Source: Calliopum simillimum
Lineage: Eukaryota; Arthropoda; Insecta; Diptera; Lauxaniidae
DNA: 64,000 nucleotides
Assembly: GCA_951812925.1 (NCBI GenBank)
Contig: OX638368.1
Location: 70,404,422 to 70,468,421 of the forward strand
Reading direction: 5' to 3'
This document shows positions 54,014-64,000 of the stretch, piece after piece. The notes beneath the pieces were generated by a model. The model made no database searches. It was not told the DNA's origin and worked only from the letters and a program-made list of their open reading frames with translations. Every line of letters begins with the position of its first letter. Within the stretch, counting starts at the first letter, position 1. The position numbers were made by a program, and so were the translations under genes.

Positions 54014-56569
54014 CCCTCTAGCAGGCGAATTTTTTTTTTGCGAATTTGATAGTGGAAAAATTCCTATAAACTAATTTTGGGTCGAGGAATACGAATATGA
54101 AAATATTTTTCATCTCAGGAAAATATTTCGTGCGTACACGTGCAAAAAAGATAGACCGCTTCAAAGCGGTGTCGCCTGGTTGAGGAACAAATTTTGCTGA
54201 AAAGGAGGTACGACAATGAATGAGATAAAAGAAGAAAAACCCAAGATTATTTAGTTAAAATATAGTTTATTTGTTGTGAAATTGTGTGAAACAATTCCTA
54301 CCTTTAACAAAACAAAGATTTAAAATCCATTTTGAGCAAATTACTTGTGTCTCATATTTGCAACCAGGTAATTTACACTTTTTTTTTCCTTTTACATCTA
54401 AAAGACTTGGCCAGTGGCCATATTGGTCATAACGTATTTCCGGTAGGTACGTTTTAGCTTCAAAAACTCGGTTTTCCTTTAATGGACGGCCAACCGAATT
54501 TCTTTCTGATGGTGACTGGAAACTTGTAAGTGCATCAGCAATGGCAAATCTAAAATCCGTTAGCTCAATATGTTGATGATCTGTTTTATTTTCATGAATT
54601 CGTCTATACAAAAAGTAAGCGTTGACTATGGCCATATCGATGAAATGGTAAAATAAACGGTGCGAGTAGCTGCAAGTCTTCAGGCGAATCTTAGATCTAC
54701 CCAGCATCCCATCCATAGCATTAACTTCACCCATAAGTGCATTGTATTCTGGTAAAAAATTTATAATCAGTAAAAATCAGAAATATATTGAAATAATATA
54801 GTGGAACCTACCGTTTATAACATGAGGACAGTTGACTTCAATATATGTATATGGTTTACCATAGTTGGAACAGTTTTTGCTAGGCGGACCACAACATTAG
54901 ACGTGGCTCCTAAGTCTGGGTAGAAATTTGGAATTACATTGTCACCTGCGCCAGAGTAGAGTTCGAATCTGTAAGCATATCCATCAGAATCGCATAGGAC
55001 GAATAGTTTCATTCCCCATTTATGCGGCTTGTTCGGAAGATACTGTCGAAATCGCGACTGCATCTTGGTTGCACACATTTGTTCGTCGACACATAAACGT
55101 AGCTTCTTTGGAACCATATCGAACCGTTGATTTAGATGTTCAATAATCGACCGAACCTTGGAGCGTCATAACCTGGCTCTCCCACTTTCTTCATTTTAGA
55201 AAAGTCGTTGAAGCACTGATATCTTCTAATTTCATAAAATCGCTTTGATGACATTGCTTGCTTTACTGGAGCTACTGCATGACGACCCCAATAGCGATCG
55301 GCAGAAGGCATTCGAATAACAGACATATATTCCATGTATTCCTATAAATTTACGAAGCTCTGCTTTAGTAACACAAAAAGAACTTTGAATGTTTTGAGTA
55401 TAAGCGTTTAGGTTTGTATACTCAACGATAGAATTTAAAATATCGTCCGTGAAGAAAAACGCGAAGCATTGATATTGAGTCTGCTATTTGCTATTTCCTC
55501 AGGCAACGAAAAATCACCACAAAATGCAACTTCGTTTTCATGCTTTTGCCACAATATATTTTTGAATTCAGTGGACTTAGGGTTTATCTCCATTGCTGTA
55601 CCTAAAAAACCTCCAGCACTCGTCTCAAATTGTGGTCCTTCCACATCGTAGACCGGTAATGGAGATCTGGGTTGCTTTGCAGGTTTTTTAGACAAACGAA
55701 CCACTGTTGCTGATATGGTTTCTCTTTCAATTGCTGCTGTTGATGTTGATGGCTCTGTTTCTAAAAACGATAACTGGATTGCTAATGGTAATGGCTGTGA
55801 AAAATTTCAAAAGAAATACATTACAACACTACCATGGCCTGTTCTGCAGAAGCTGGTGCTGTAGTATTACTATCAATTACGTATGAGACCAGCTCTTCAA
55901 AAACTGGTTGATAATTTGGATCCCCAAAACTATCATCACTATTTTCGAAGACACCATTGTCATCATTTTCACTGTCTGATTGAAATACTTCTGGATTCCC
56001 ATCCATTATTTCATCAATTTCATCATCGTTCAGAGCAGACAACTCACCGAAAGTTCACATGTTCCGCCCAGCAAATCTATTTCATCTTTTAGACATTTCT
56101 CTGCAGAAAAATCACAAATTGTCACATATCAACATAGTATGAAATTGAACGGCAAAATTTTGCCTGCACCAGGCGAGACCGCTTATAAGCGGTCAGTGCT
56201 TAATAGTGGGTGTGACTTTTCCAGCCCACAAAACACAATAAAACACATTCACATAAGAAATAAGAATATATTTTCTTACCAGTAATAATTTTTTTGTTTC
56301 TAAGAAACACAGGAAAATGTTATTTTTTTTAAGTACAAAACTCAAAAAAACTCGCACTTGTTTTTTCACGCACATTCACTGACTTCGCTGCTTTGATCGA
56401 TTACTACGTGAAGATTTGAATTGTGATTTTAACAAAAGTCATGTCTACCGCGATCTAACGGTTGTCTTTATTACATAGTGTTACCAGATTATGAAAAAAA
56501 TTAAGCGTTACCAGATATTTTTTGTATCAAAGTGTAGACCGCTTCAAAGCGGTCGTGCCTGCTAGAGTG
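54014..56569 (-). mobile_element. piggyBac-like element
   Basis: Flanked by TTAA (54010-54013 and 56570-56573). Short terminal inverted repeats are CCCTCTAGCAGGCG at left and, on the reverse strand, CACTCTAGCAGGCA at right. Three subterminal palindromes of the type GACCGCTTCAAAGCGGTC occur: near 54155 (with a changed last base), near 56174 (CTTATAAG core) and near 56536. The transposase on the minus strand is broken. Size and TTAA are canonical for piggyBac. Confidence 0.9.
54267..56042 (-). pseudogene. piggyBac-like transposase, spliced and broken
   Basis: The first ATG is at 56042. The N-terminal region is acidic (SALNDDEIDEIMDGNPE). A short GT-AG gap near 55798-55835 may be an intron. Core pieces read GGFLGTAMEINPKSTEFKN, IRMPSADRYWGRHAV, LRLCVDEQMCATKMQ (first catalytic Asp) and NKPHKWGMKLFVLCDSDG. 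A one-base deletion near 55140 shifts the frame. At about 54862-54868 a deletion removes the middle of the catalytic domain, with the second Asp. A clear 63-bp intron (54749-54811) precedes NALMGEVNAMDG, where the usual G-G-V-D reads GEVN. The C-terminal Cys-rich domain (CKLPGCKYE and CSKWILNLC) is intact. Confidence 0.85.
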
Positions 56570-56573
56570 TTAA

Positions 56574-57100
56574 AGTTTGGACCACACAGAAAAAACTAGA
56601 TAGGTTTTGAAAAAAAAAAAAAAAAAAAAAAAATTCAAATAAAAGCAATTTTAGAAAAAGTAAAAATTGGACTCTTATTTAAACGCTAGAAAGATTTAAA
56701 AAAAACGAACATGTGCAGAATTATATTTTTTTACCCCCCTGTTTGGGGGTTTGAATATTAAAAAAAGTCAGTTTTTTACGAATTACTCAAAAGTTATGCA
56801 TCACATGAAGAATTATTTTGAATAAAAATTATGACCGAGATAAGTAACTTTTAAGTAAGAGTCCAATTTTTGCTTTTTCTAAAACAAGAAACGCACAAAA
56901 ACTTTAAACCTCAATAAATGTAGGAAATCTGTTTTCCTATAGTTTTGCTTTCAAATCTTTATTCCTAAAGTAACGGTTTCCCGCTAGAAACCGAAATTTG
57001 TTAAAAACAATTGTTTTTGTTTTAAAATATAACCAAAATTTAGATTAGAAAATAGTGAAAAAATCAAGAGCTTTCAAACATAGCCTTCTCTAGCTTTAAG
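56574..57100. repeat. Region with a 33-bp inverted repeat
   Basis: TTTTAGAAAAAGTAAAAATT followed by GGACTCTTATTTAA (from 56650) recurs in inverse at 56850-56885, with a spacer of about 165 bp. The rest is AT-rich and non-coding. Confidence 0.6.
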
Positions 57101-57109
57101 CCCCAAATA

Positions 57110-57500
57110 ATGGCTTTAGGTGAGACCCAGGTGTGTGCGGATGCAGATTCGCTTGACTTTCATATACCTGGGAATCACTTATTGCCATTGTTCTCCGCCC
57201 ATAGGGGTCTCGCCATTTATATTCGCAGCGATGTTGCGTACCAGTGCCAGCAGCAGTTAAACACGACGGACGCCGAATTTAGCTGCATGTGGGTTAAGTT
57301 CAAAGTCCAGTCGCACATTCGCATTTTTGCTTCATTTATAGAAGCCCGAATTTAGGGAGGAATCCCACTTTTGATAAAGTGGACTTCCTCTCTGACTCGA
57401 TTTCCCAAATTTTGGAGTCGTACCCTGACAGTGAAATCGTTGTTGCTGGAGATTTCAATGTCCATATGGGCATAGCCTTAGTATTCTAGACCTTTTTCTG
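57110..57500 (+). pseudogene. CR1/Jockey-type LINE endonuclease, 5'-truncated
   Basis: The frame from 57110 gives FSAHRGLAIYIRSDVAYQC and FSCMWVKFKVQSHIRIFASF. A frameshift near 57355 leads to KVDFLSDSISQILESYPDS and VVAGDFNVHMG, the Asp/Asn block of an APE endonuclease. The SDH block (GNSDHCTI) is in the next frame at 57545. The N-terminal Glu block is missing, so the copy is 5'-truncated or decayed. Confidence 0.75.
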
Positions 57501-57524
57501 ACGTCGCATCACGAGAAATATGAT

Positions 57525-59093
57525 GTGTCTGTCTTTGCACCTCTTGGTAATTCGGACCATTGTACCATTTCCGCTGCTTTTTCATATTCTAGTTTACTCC
57601 CTGTTTCGCCCGAATCCCCGAAGCGGATGGTATGGCTTTATGATAAAGCAAATTGGGATGCGTTAAATAATTTTTATCGTAATTTCAATTGGAAATTGTG
57701 TTTCGCTGACAGAAACATAAATGCCGCGGCTTTAATGGTGCAGGAAATTATTTTATTGGGTATGAGGTCCTTCATACCCAATAAAAAAGTTTGCCTTAAA
57801 CCTAAGGACCATTCTTGGTTTAATGAAACTTGCAGGATTGCAGTCAGGTCCAAAGAGGAAGCATTCCAGAATTGGCGTTTTAACAGAAACGCCGATACTG
57901 AAATTCTTCGTAATGAGGCTAGAAATCGCTGTAATGCCACGATTCGGCGCGAAAAGCATCTTCACGAGCTTGACATCCGCAAAAGAATCCTTTTACTACC
58001 GAAAGGTAGTAAAAACTTTTGGTCGTTTGTTAAGAGAGTGAAGAATCAGTCTTCACCGTCTATTCCAACTCTCTTAATGAACGACCAAATCTTCACTGAT
58101 CCCGTTGATAAAGCTAATCTCTTGGCAAGCATCTTTTCTAAGAATGCTACACTCCCAGATAGCAATCAACCACCGCCCAACATCGAGAGAAAGTCTTCGG
58201 CTATGTCAAGGATTCACTTTCGAACTAGGGCAGTGAAAAGGGTCCTTGCTAATCTCAATATTAACAAAGCGTCAGGGCCGGATGGCATATCAGCCCATGT
58301 GTTGAAAAAGTGTGCATCAACACTGGCTCGTCCATTACGGAATCTATTTAGCATTTCCTACACTTGTGGTGAATTTCCATCATGTTGGAAGATTGCTAAT
58401 GTTCAACCAGTTCCCAAAAAAGGCGAGGCTACGAACCCTAATAATTATCGGCCCATTGCAATATGCTCAGCGCTTTCCAAAGTTATGGAAAGTGTTATAA
58501 ACTTTCAGTTTATGAATTATCTAGAGCGCAACGAATTACTTAATGATCGCCAATATGGCTTCAGGAGAGCTCGCTCTACTGGTAACTTAATGGCGTTCGT
58601 CACTGAAAGGTGGAACCAATGTGTCCACCTTCTTGGTGAAAGTATGGTTGTTGCTCTGGATATTTCTAAAGCTTTTGATCGTGTGTGGCATAGCGCCCTC
58701 GTAACAAAACTTATTGCATATGGCGTCGGTGATTCCTTCGCTCGTTGGATAACGAGCTTTTGCAGTGGCCGTTCTATACGTGTTGTCGTAGACGGTTTCA
58801 CATCTAATGAATACTCCATTAACGCTGGAGTTCCTCAGGGTTCGGTCCTATCCCCCTCTCTTTTTCTTGTTTTCATCGATGACCTTCTGTCATCGACCAT
58901 TAATCCAATCCACACCTTTGCAGATGACAGCAGTCTTTGTCATTCATATTGCTTCAAAAAGCGTCCAAGCTCTGAGGAGATTGAGAGAAAAAGGCGGTAT
59001 ATGAATGACACTCTCACAAATGACCTCAAAACAATCTCCGAGTGGGGTCGAGCTAATCGGGTCGAATTCAACGCTAGCAAAACCCAATGCTGA
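57525..59093 (+). pseudogene. CR1/Jockey-type LINE reverse transcriptase, 522 codons
   Basis: This long open frame carries the end of the endonuclease (GNSDHCTI), a linker, and a full RT. RT blocks are NINKASGPDGISAHVLKK, PVPKKGEATNPNNYRPIA, RQYGFRRARSTGNL, VVALDISKAFDRVWH (first Asp), GVPQGSVLSPSLFLVF and TFADDSSLC (catalytic Asp pair). All catalytic residues are kept. It ends at a TGA (59091-59093) in the middle of the RT thumb; the same frame continues at once beyond it, so this is a single nonsense change. The protein copies its RNA at the target nick. It lies in the 9.2-kb Vac14-like intron, in the same orientation as the gene. Confidence 0.88.
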
Positions 59094-59851
59094 CTGTTGT
59101 CTCACAGACGAGTGGATTGTCCCCCTCAACCCCTCAATATGGCCGGCGTAGATATTCTGAGATCAGCAACTCTTGACGTTCTGGGCATATCGATTCAAGC
59201 TGATCTGAGGCGGACTGATCATGTATTAGATGCGGCGAAAGAAGCGGCCAAGTGCTTAGGTTATCTTGAACGGTATAAGAAATACTTCACTCCGTTGACC
59301 TTCGGACTATCTATTTCGCCTATATTAGACCTAAGCTAGAGTACAATTCGCACATCTGGGCCGGGGCTCCAAAAACTACTTTGGAGCTGCTAGACAGAGT
59401 TCAACGTCGTGCGATGAAGTTGATTGGGGATGCGGTTGTTGTATCTTCTATTGACTCTCTTGAACACCGTCGTAACGTTGGGTGTGTTACCCTTTTTTAT
59501 AGATATTATAATGGGATGTGCTGGTTCCGTCAGTTCGTATATTTTCTCGCAGCACTAGGGCGTCTCATCAGGCCCATTCCTATTGCGTTGCAACGGTGTT
59601 TAACAGAACATCGCACTATCGTGATAATTCGTTCTTTGGTCGCACGATCAAGTTGTGGAATAATCTCCCTGCGAGCTTTTTTCCCGGCAGCTGTGACATC
59701 GGTAGATTCAAGAAAAATGTTCATCGACACTACTCCTCTTTTCTCCCATCCCTCTAACCCATTTCCTTTTCTGCAAATCAACACGGTGCATTGCATTTAT
59801 AGGGGTTATCCCCTGAGCGTTGGTTTAAGTATAAAAAAAAAAAAAAAAAAA
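59094..59851 (+). pseudogene. LINE C-terminal region and poly-A tail
   Basis: After the TGA the same frame gives DVLGISIQADLRRTDHVLD, then a shift near 59310 to RPKLEYNSHIWAGAPK and LLDRVQRRAMKLIGD, and another near 59520 to FNRTSHYRDNSFFGRTIKLW. This ends the usual C-terminal domain. An A18-type run at 59833-59850 is the tail. No clear target duplication was found. Confidence 0.8.
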
Positions 59852-60592
59852 GTCTTCAGAATGGAAATCTAATTAAAATTGCGCGAGATATGACAATGTA
59901 TTTTTTGCAAAGGTGTGATTTTGGGAATTTTTGTTTCACAGTGTATTTTGCATCCAAAACTTAAAATTTTTTTATGAGTACTACATTTCGTCAAAGCGTG
60001 ATAAGCGGTGCAATTTTCAAGATCAAGAACCTCAAAATCGGTTTGTGGTGAAAATATTGACAGGAAAATCAAAGAAAAGACCATTTATATCAAAAAGAAT
60101 CTAATGTCGTTTTCTTTTCTCAAAAAAATGTTACACTTTTTCTGTTCCGTGCGAAGCTTGTCAAAATATTGTGTTCTTTTCTAAAATTTTCTAAAAATTG
60201 TTACCCTCTGAGCAGGCAAAAGTGTATCATTTTTACACTTTTTTCAATCGACGGGGTGAGAATTTTGAAGGTTGATTTTGCACAAACAGATGATATTGAA
60301 AGTTTTTATGTGGTATTTTATTTACATTCGATTGAATTCTAATTTCTTAAATTAAATATAAACAAATGTCACAATTGTGAGAGAAAATTTATTTTGTGAT
60401 TTGTATGGATTTTTTGTTCTATTCTTATTTAAAAAAAGGTAACATTTTATCAGGGTAGAGTGCAAAACTAAAAAAATGTTACACTTCAAACAGGTAACAT
60501 TTTTTTTAGAAAAGAGAATGCTATTAGTTTTTTTTACCCATTCCGAGGTACATAATTTTCTTCGACTAAATATTTTTAATTTTTCTTTGAAG
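59852..60592. other. Unassigned intron DNA
   Basis: No gene seen. TTACCCTCTGAGCAGGC at 60201 resembles the piggyBac end at 54013 and may be one end of a related MITE; its partner was not found. The interval ends at acceptor TTTTTCTTTGAAG. Confidence 0.4.
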
Positions 60593-60757
60593 ATGGCAGC
60601 ACATGAAAACAGCTTGTTTCCTATATTGCTGAGTATTTTATCGGATAATTCTGATGATGTTGTGCTCAAATGCTTAGCCGTTCTAGCTGAAATTGTCAAC
60701 TCAACATACCACACAAATGGAAAGTATAGCTCTTTTATTACATATTTATTGGACTTG
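60593..60757 (+). CDS. Vac14: Vac14-like exon C
   Basis: After the acceptor TTTTTCTTTGAAG the frame reads MAAHENSLFPILLSILSD, then NSDDVVLKCLAVLAEIVNST and SSFITYLLDL, to a GTAAAA donor in phase 0. Joined to exon B (phase 0) it gives HIPDE-MAAHENSLF, which fits the Vac14 HEAT region (LFP-LL-LSD-SD-VVL--L-VLAEI) without gap. It lies 9.2 kb from exon B. Sequence after the donor stays open to 60862 and keeps weak resemblance to the next Vac14 segment, but looks degenerate. So either the donor is real and the rest is intron, or the gene copy is decaying. No exon beyond is seen in the window. Confidence 0.75.
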
Positions 60758-60940
60758 GTAAAAAAACAAAAGTTATTTATAAAAACGAGTCCATTTGTTA
60801 TTTTTAAATTACGCTCATTTTATAGCAATACAGAAAGCAATACTTATTTTTTATACATAAAATAATTTCAAAATTTTTGGATATTCGGGCTTTAAGGTCA
60901 GTTTTTAAATTAAGAACTTTGTTTTAAATTTTTTAAGTTT

Positions 60941-60980
60941 TATTCCGATATTTCGATTGCCACTGGCAATTATCTTCAGG
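60941..60980 (-). ncRNA. Penelope-type terminal motif, hammerhead-like
   Basis: On the minus strand CCTGAAGATAATTGCCAGTG continues GGCAATCGAAATATCGG. It has a CUGANGA-like word, a six-base stem (ATTGCC/GGCAAT) and a GAAA word, in the order of a minimal hammerhead. Penelope-like elements are known to carry such ribozymes near their ends. Stem III and the cleavage site are not convincing, so activity is doubtful. Confidence 0.35.
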
Positions 60981-62089
60981 GACTATAAAATATAATACAA
61001 AACATTAATTACAAAACTTAAATACACAATTATAAATAGTTTTACTTACAATGTAAAAAGTAAAAATCAAAATAAAAACATTAAATACTTGTAAACCACA
61101 GCAACTGAACAAAACAAAAAACTGCTAACAATATTAGACGGTAAAAAGGTTTAAAAAATATTGCACTTTTAATTGAAAATAAATTATCAAAAAATATTGC
61201 ACTATTTCATTCGCCCTTTGGTTGTCTAATGATCAGCTGAGCTTTGTTATGTTTCTGTTATCCCTAGTCTCCTATGTTTTTGCGCTTTTTTCCTTTTCTT
61301 CTCTATTAAATGTCTGTATATATGTGCGCAGTTGTCAGTATCAGTTTTGTAATTGAGTCGGTGTTGTGTAGGTGTATTAAGTATCCCAAGGGGAAAAATT
61401 TCTAGCGCTTCTGATCCAAGCACTTTAAAAGGGCTTGTCCCCATAGAAATTTAGAAGCACTATCACAATGATTTTTTATAAGGCTGCAGTAAGAACAACG
61501 TGAGTTCGAACCCAGCCCGGGTGATTTTTTTTTCCGTTTTTTTATTTGTTTTTGCTTTATTATTTTTTTTTAATTAAAATATTTTTTATTCAACTTTTTC
61601 TTATTTCACTTTTCTATTTTCCTTTCTCTTTTTTATTTACTTTTGCTTACTTGAATTGAAACTGATTGCACAATGATTCTATGTAATGATGCAGGAGCAT
61701 TTGTATGTCAAATTCTGTTTGGACAACATTTGCTTAATATTAAAATTTAATACCTCTTCATATCATCGGACGGGTTGGTAAATGTAAGAAAAAATATCTA
61801 GCACGCGGACGGTCGTGGACGGTCGGTCCTGGCGGCGCCATTTTTTTTTTTTTTTTCTTTTTTTTTTTAATTTTATTGAAAAAACGCTTACCGCAGCATT
61901 ACAAATAAGCGCTTCAATAACTGTTTTTTGGTAAGGCTGCGGTAAGCTTTTGCTCACTTACATCCTATGACATGCAATGTTAAAAAGAAAGTATTGTTCT
62001 TACGGAGCGGAAGCGCTTATTGGTGAAAAGGATACACTTCAGAAGGGTTTTTGAAGCACTTCTTTTCCCCTTGGGATGTGTACCATTTC
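60981..62089. other. Unassigned DNA downstream of the Penelope-like ORF
   Basis: ATCCCAAGGGGAAAA at 61383 occurs in inverse at 62074, and AAGGCTGC(A/G)GTAAG occurs at 61482 and 61932, so a repeat with inverted parts is nested here. GAGTTCGAACCC at 61502 resembles a tRNA B box, but no tRNA fold is seen. A GC-rich patch with GGTCGTGGACGGTCGGTCC lies at 61811. No protein is coded. Confidence 0.4.
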
Positions 62090-62488
62090 GAGTGTAAGTC
62101 ACCGCGCGTAATTTTTTTCTTCGTGTAATATTCTAACGTCGTCAAAGTTTGGTGAGTGTCCAGTTAGAGTACAGTGGGCTGCAAGTGCCGTTTTTTGCTC
62201 TAAAGGTTTATTTTGTAACTTATGGTCCGATTTATGTCCTGAAATTCTTGTCTTCAATTTTGTCCTTATTGTTCCAACATATACTTTATTGCATATGTTG
62301 GATCCGTCTTTAGGGCCTTTGCACGAGATTGGGCAAACCAAATTCGCTTTGTCATTTTTGTAGATTTTGTGTTGCTAAATAATTTGTTCAATATATTCGT
62401 TGTTTTGAAGGCTACTGTGTATTTGTTTTTATCATAGATGTCAGATTTTTTGAACTTTTCAGAAAAAGATGGTAAATACGTCATTGAT
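62090..62488 (-). pseudogene. Penelope-like GIY-YIG endonuclease domain
   Basis: The minus strand reads VCPISCKGPKDGSNICNKVY, then YVGTIRTKLKTRISGHKSDH and GHSPNFDDVRILHEE. This is a GIY-YIG-type nuclease core (YVG, R at the helix, and a trailing E), found C-terminal to RT in Penelope-like elements. A frameshift near 62300 separates it from the upstream linker (FKTTNILNKLFSNTKS and RIWFAQSR). It ends at 62099. Confidence 0.75.
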
Positions 62489-63623
62489 TTATATCTTGGG
62501 TAATTCGTCCACTGGTTTTCCTTTATTTCTTTTTTTCTTAAAATTTTTTAGAAGTTTTTTTGCAGTCCAAATAGGAAAATCATTCTTGTCAAATATTTTC
62601 AATATTTTTGTCTCATTGCCAGTATGGATATCTTGGTCGTTAATGCTGAGTACTCGTCTAATAAAGTTTGTAGCTGTATTAAAGATAATTTGTTTAGGAT
62701 GTTTTGAATTGAAGTTCATTATTCGTCCGCTTGCCATTGGTTTTTGATACCACTCAACTTTTATTTTACTATCCTTTCTTATCACTAGAGCGTCTAAATA
62801 AGGTATTTGTCCATTTGTTTCTTTCTGTATCGTAAATTTTATTCGTCTATGAAAAGTGTTAAGTTTGTTTAGGGTTTCTTCTACTTCAGTATTTTTAATA
62901 ATCGCAAACAGGTCATATACATGTTTAGTCAAAAAACGTGGTTTTGTGTCAAGTTCTTCTAATGTCTTGTCAAGTAGCTCTTCCATGACAATGTCAGCAA
63001 CAATTGGCGATGCAGGGGATCCCATCGGCATTCCTCTAAGCTGTACATATTTTTTTCCTTATATTTAAAATACTTATTTTCTTTAATACAAAATCTTAAG
63101 ATGTCCATAAATAATTCTTTTGTCATTTTTGTATATGTTTCAATAATATTCCACTTTTTTTCTATAACATTCAGGGCAAAATCTACAGGAATACTTGGAA
63201 AAAGTCTGTTCTTAAATTCAACCGCGTCCCTAACATTATATTTTGAGTCCTTGGTCAAATTCTTAAGAATATTAACTATATACTGACATAAATTATAAGA
63301 CGGAGCGTTTACAGATGAACATATAGGTCGCAATGGGGTATCCTCTTTATGTATTTTCGGCAGGCCGTAGATCCTTGGTGCTGTTGCAATATTTGTTGAC
63401 ATCTTTTCTTTTCTTGTTTTCCTATGACTGTATAAATAAATAGTTTTTCCACCAATTTATTATTTTTCAGTTGTAGCGTTGATGTAGGGTCAGTTCTTAC
63501 TATTTTATACGTTGCTATATCTCTTAATATAAATCGCATCTTCTTGTCATAATCTTCCTTGTTCATCGCAACCGTGTTGTTTCCTTTGTCCGAATTTAAT
63601 ATTAAAACATTATTAGCTACCAA
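62489..63623 (-). pseudogene. Penelope-like reverse transcriptase, broken
   Basis: In order on the minus strand: LILNSDKGNNTVAMNKEDYD (63.6 kb), RIYGLPKIHKEDTPLRPICS, YNVRDAVEFKNRL, MPMGSPASPIVADIVMEE and KHVYDLFAII. These are the blocks of Penelope-like RT, related to telomerase RT. Frameshifts near 63390 and 63040 split the frame. The catalytic block, normally Y-V-D-D, reads HVYD, so one of the two metal-binding Asp residues is lost. A linker with IKVEWYQKPMASGRIMNF follows toward the GIY-YIG domain. Confidence 0.85.
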
Positions 63624-64000
63624 CTATGAAAATACATTGACGGTTGGAGCTTACTGTTCAGTGTTTTTGAGTAAAACAACAATAAAACACAAAAAACAAG
63701 GCAAAAATACACATAAATAAAAAAAGCAAAAAAATGTATCGGAAGGCTGGTTCCCGTTACTAGTTTCGGGACCCACCACAGGTCAAAATTGACTATAATA
63801 AGTCAATTCCTCATCAAACGCATTGCCGACATCTTATAGAATTCTGCAAGCATACTTTATTTAACCTTTAGCATAGATTAGACGAGAATCACAGCTACAA
63901 GAAAAACACAGCACATGCTTTGTTTTTTCCCTTTATATGCATTGGCCTGCCGCACAATGGGAGGGTCATATATAGTAATAATAGAGCTAGGCTATTAAAA
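63624..64000. other. Putative 5' part of the Penelope-like element
   Basis: No protein is seen. Two adjacent hairpins are visible: GGTTCCCG...CGGGACC (63748-63773) and AATTGACT...AGTCAATT (63787-63808). They may belong to the element's terminal region. Confidence 0.4.

Noticed and set aside
61495..61525. tRNA- or SINE-like GAGTTCGAACCC
   Set aside because: Only the B-box word is present; no A box at the right distance and no cloverleaf.

Overview
The window looks like repeat-dense, probably pericentromeric or otherwise TE-rich DNA of a fly. Species is not proven. The main clues are short canonical fly introns, three exons that read like the scaffold gene Vac14, an INE-1/DINE-1-like Helitron family, a maT-type mariner, and Ty3/gypsy elements of the Osvaldo/Ulysses and Drosophila types. 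A cyclorrhaphan fly, perhaps a tephritid, fits best. There is no sign of bacterial genes, operons or CRISPR.

Layout, left to right. 1-1.9 kb holds decayed gypsy (Mag-like) pol and gag pieces. From 1.9 to 27.6 kb lies ONE RTE-like non-LTR retrotransposon broken by at least four insertions: a hAT MITE, a solo LTR that itself carries a Harbinger MITE, a foldback repeat with a GATC duplication, and a 19.6-kb element with terminal inverted repeats. The 19.6-kb element in turn carries an apparently intact DD37D mariner (8.0-9.3 kb) and a 13.2-kb Osvaldo/Ulysses-like provirus (11.5-24.7 kb, minus strand). One LTR of that provirus carries an INE-1-like Helitron. For the insertions at 3.1, 5.8 and 7.2 kb, removing the insert together with one copy of its target duplication rejoins the host reading frame. 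From 27.6 to 33.5 kb there is an unrecognised minus-strand coding-like stretch split by a palindromic Tc1 element, an array of ~160-bp units, a second Helitron and a foldback MITE with a 9-bp duplication.

From about 33.5 to 50.1 kb is a large foldback made of two arms of the same ~160-bp units plus tandem outer repeats. It is interrupted by a young, structurally complete Ty3/gypsy retrotransposon (36316-49176). That element has almost identical LTRs, intact gag (682 codons) and pol (1279 codons), and a textbook -1 frameshift signal (GGGAAAC plus hairpin) at the gag stop.

From 50.9 to 60.8 kb are three Vac14-like exons on the plus strand (50963-51086, 51158-51360, 60593-60757). A 71-bp intron separates the first two, and a 9.2-kb intron filled with a MITE, LINE remnants, a decayed piggyBac element and a CR1/Jockey-type LINE separates the last two. 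The right edge (60.9-64 kb) holds a degenerate Penelope-like element on the minus strand. No tRNA or rRNA gene was found. The only candidate host gene is Vac14; almost everything else is mobile DNA in several nesting layers, which allows relative dating.
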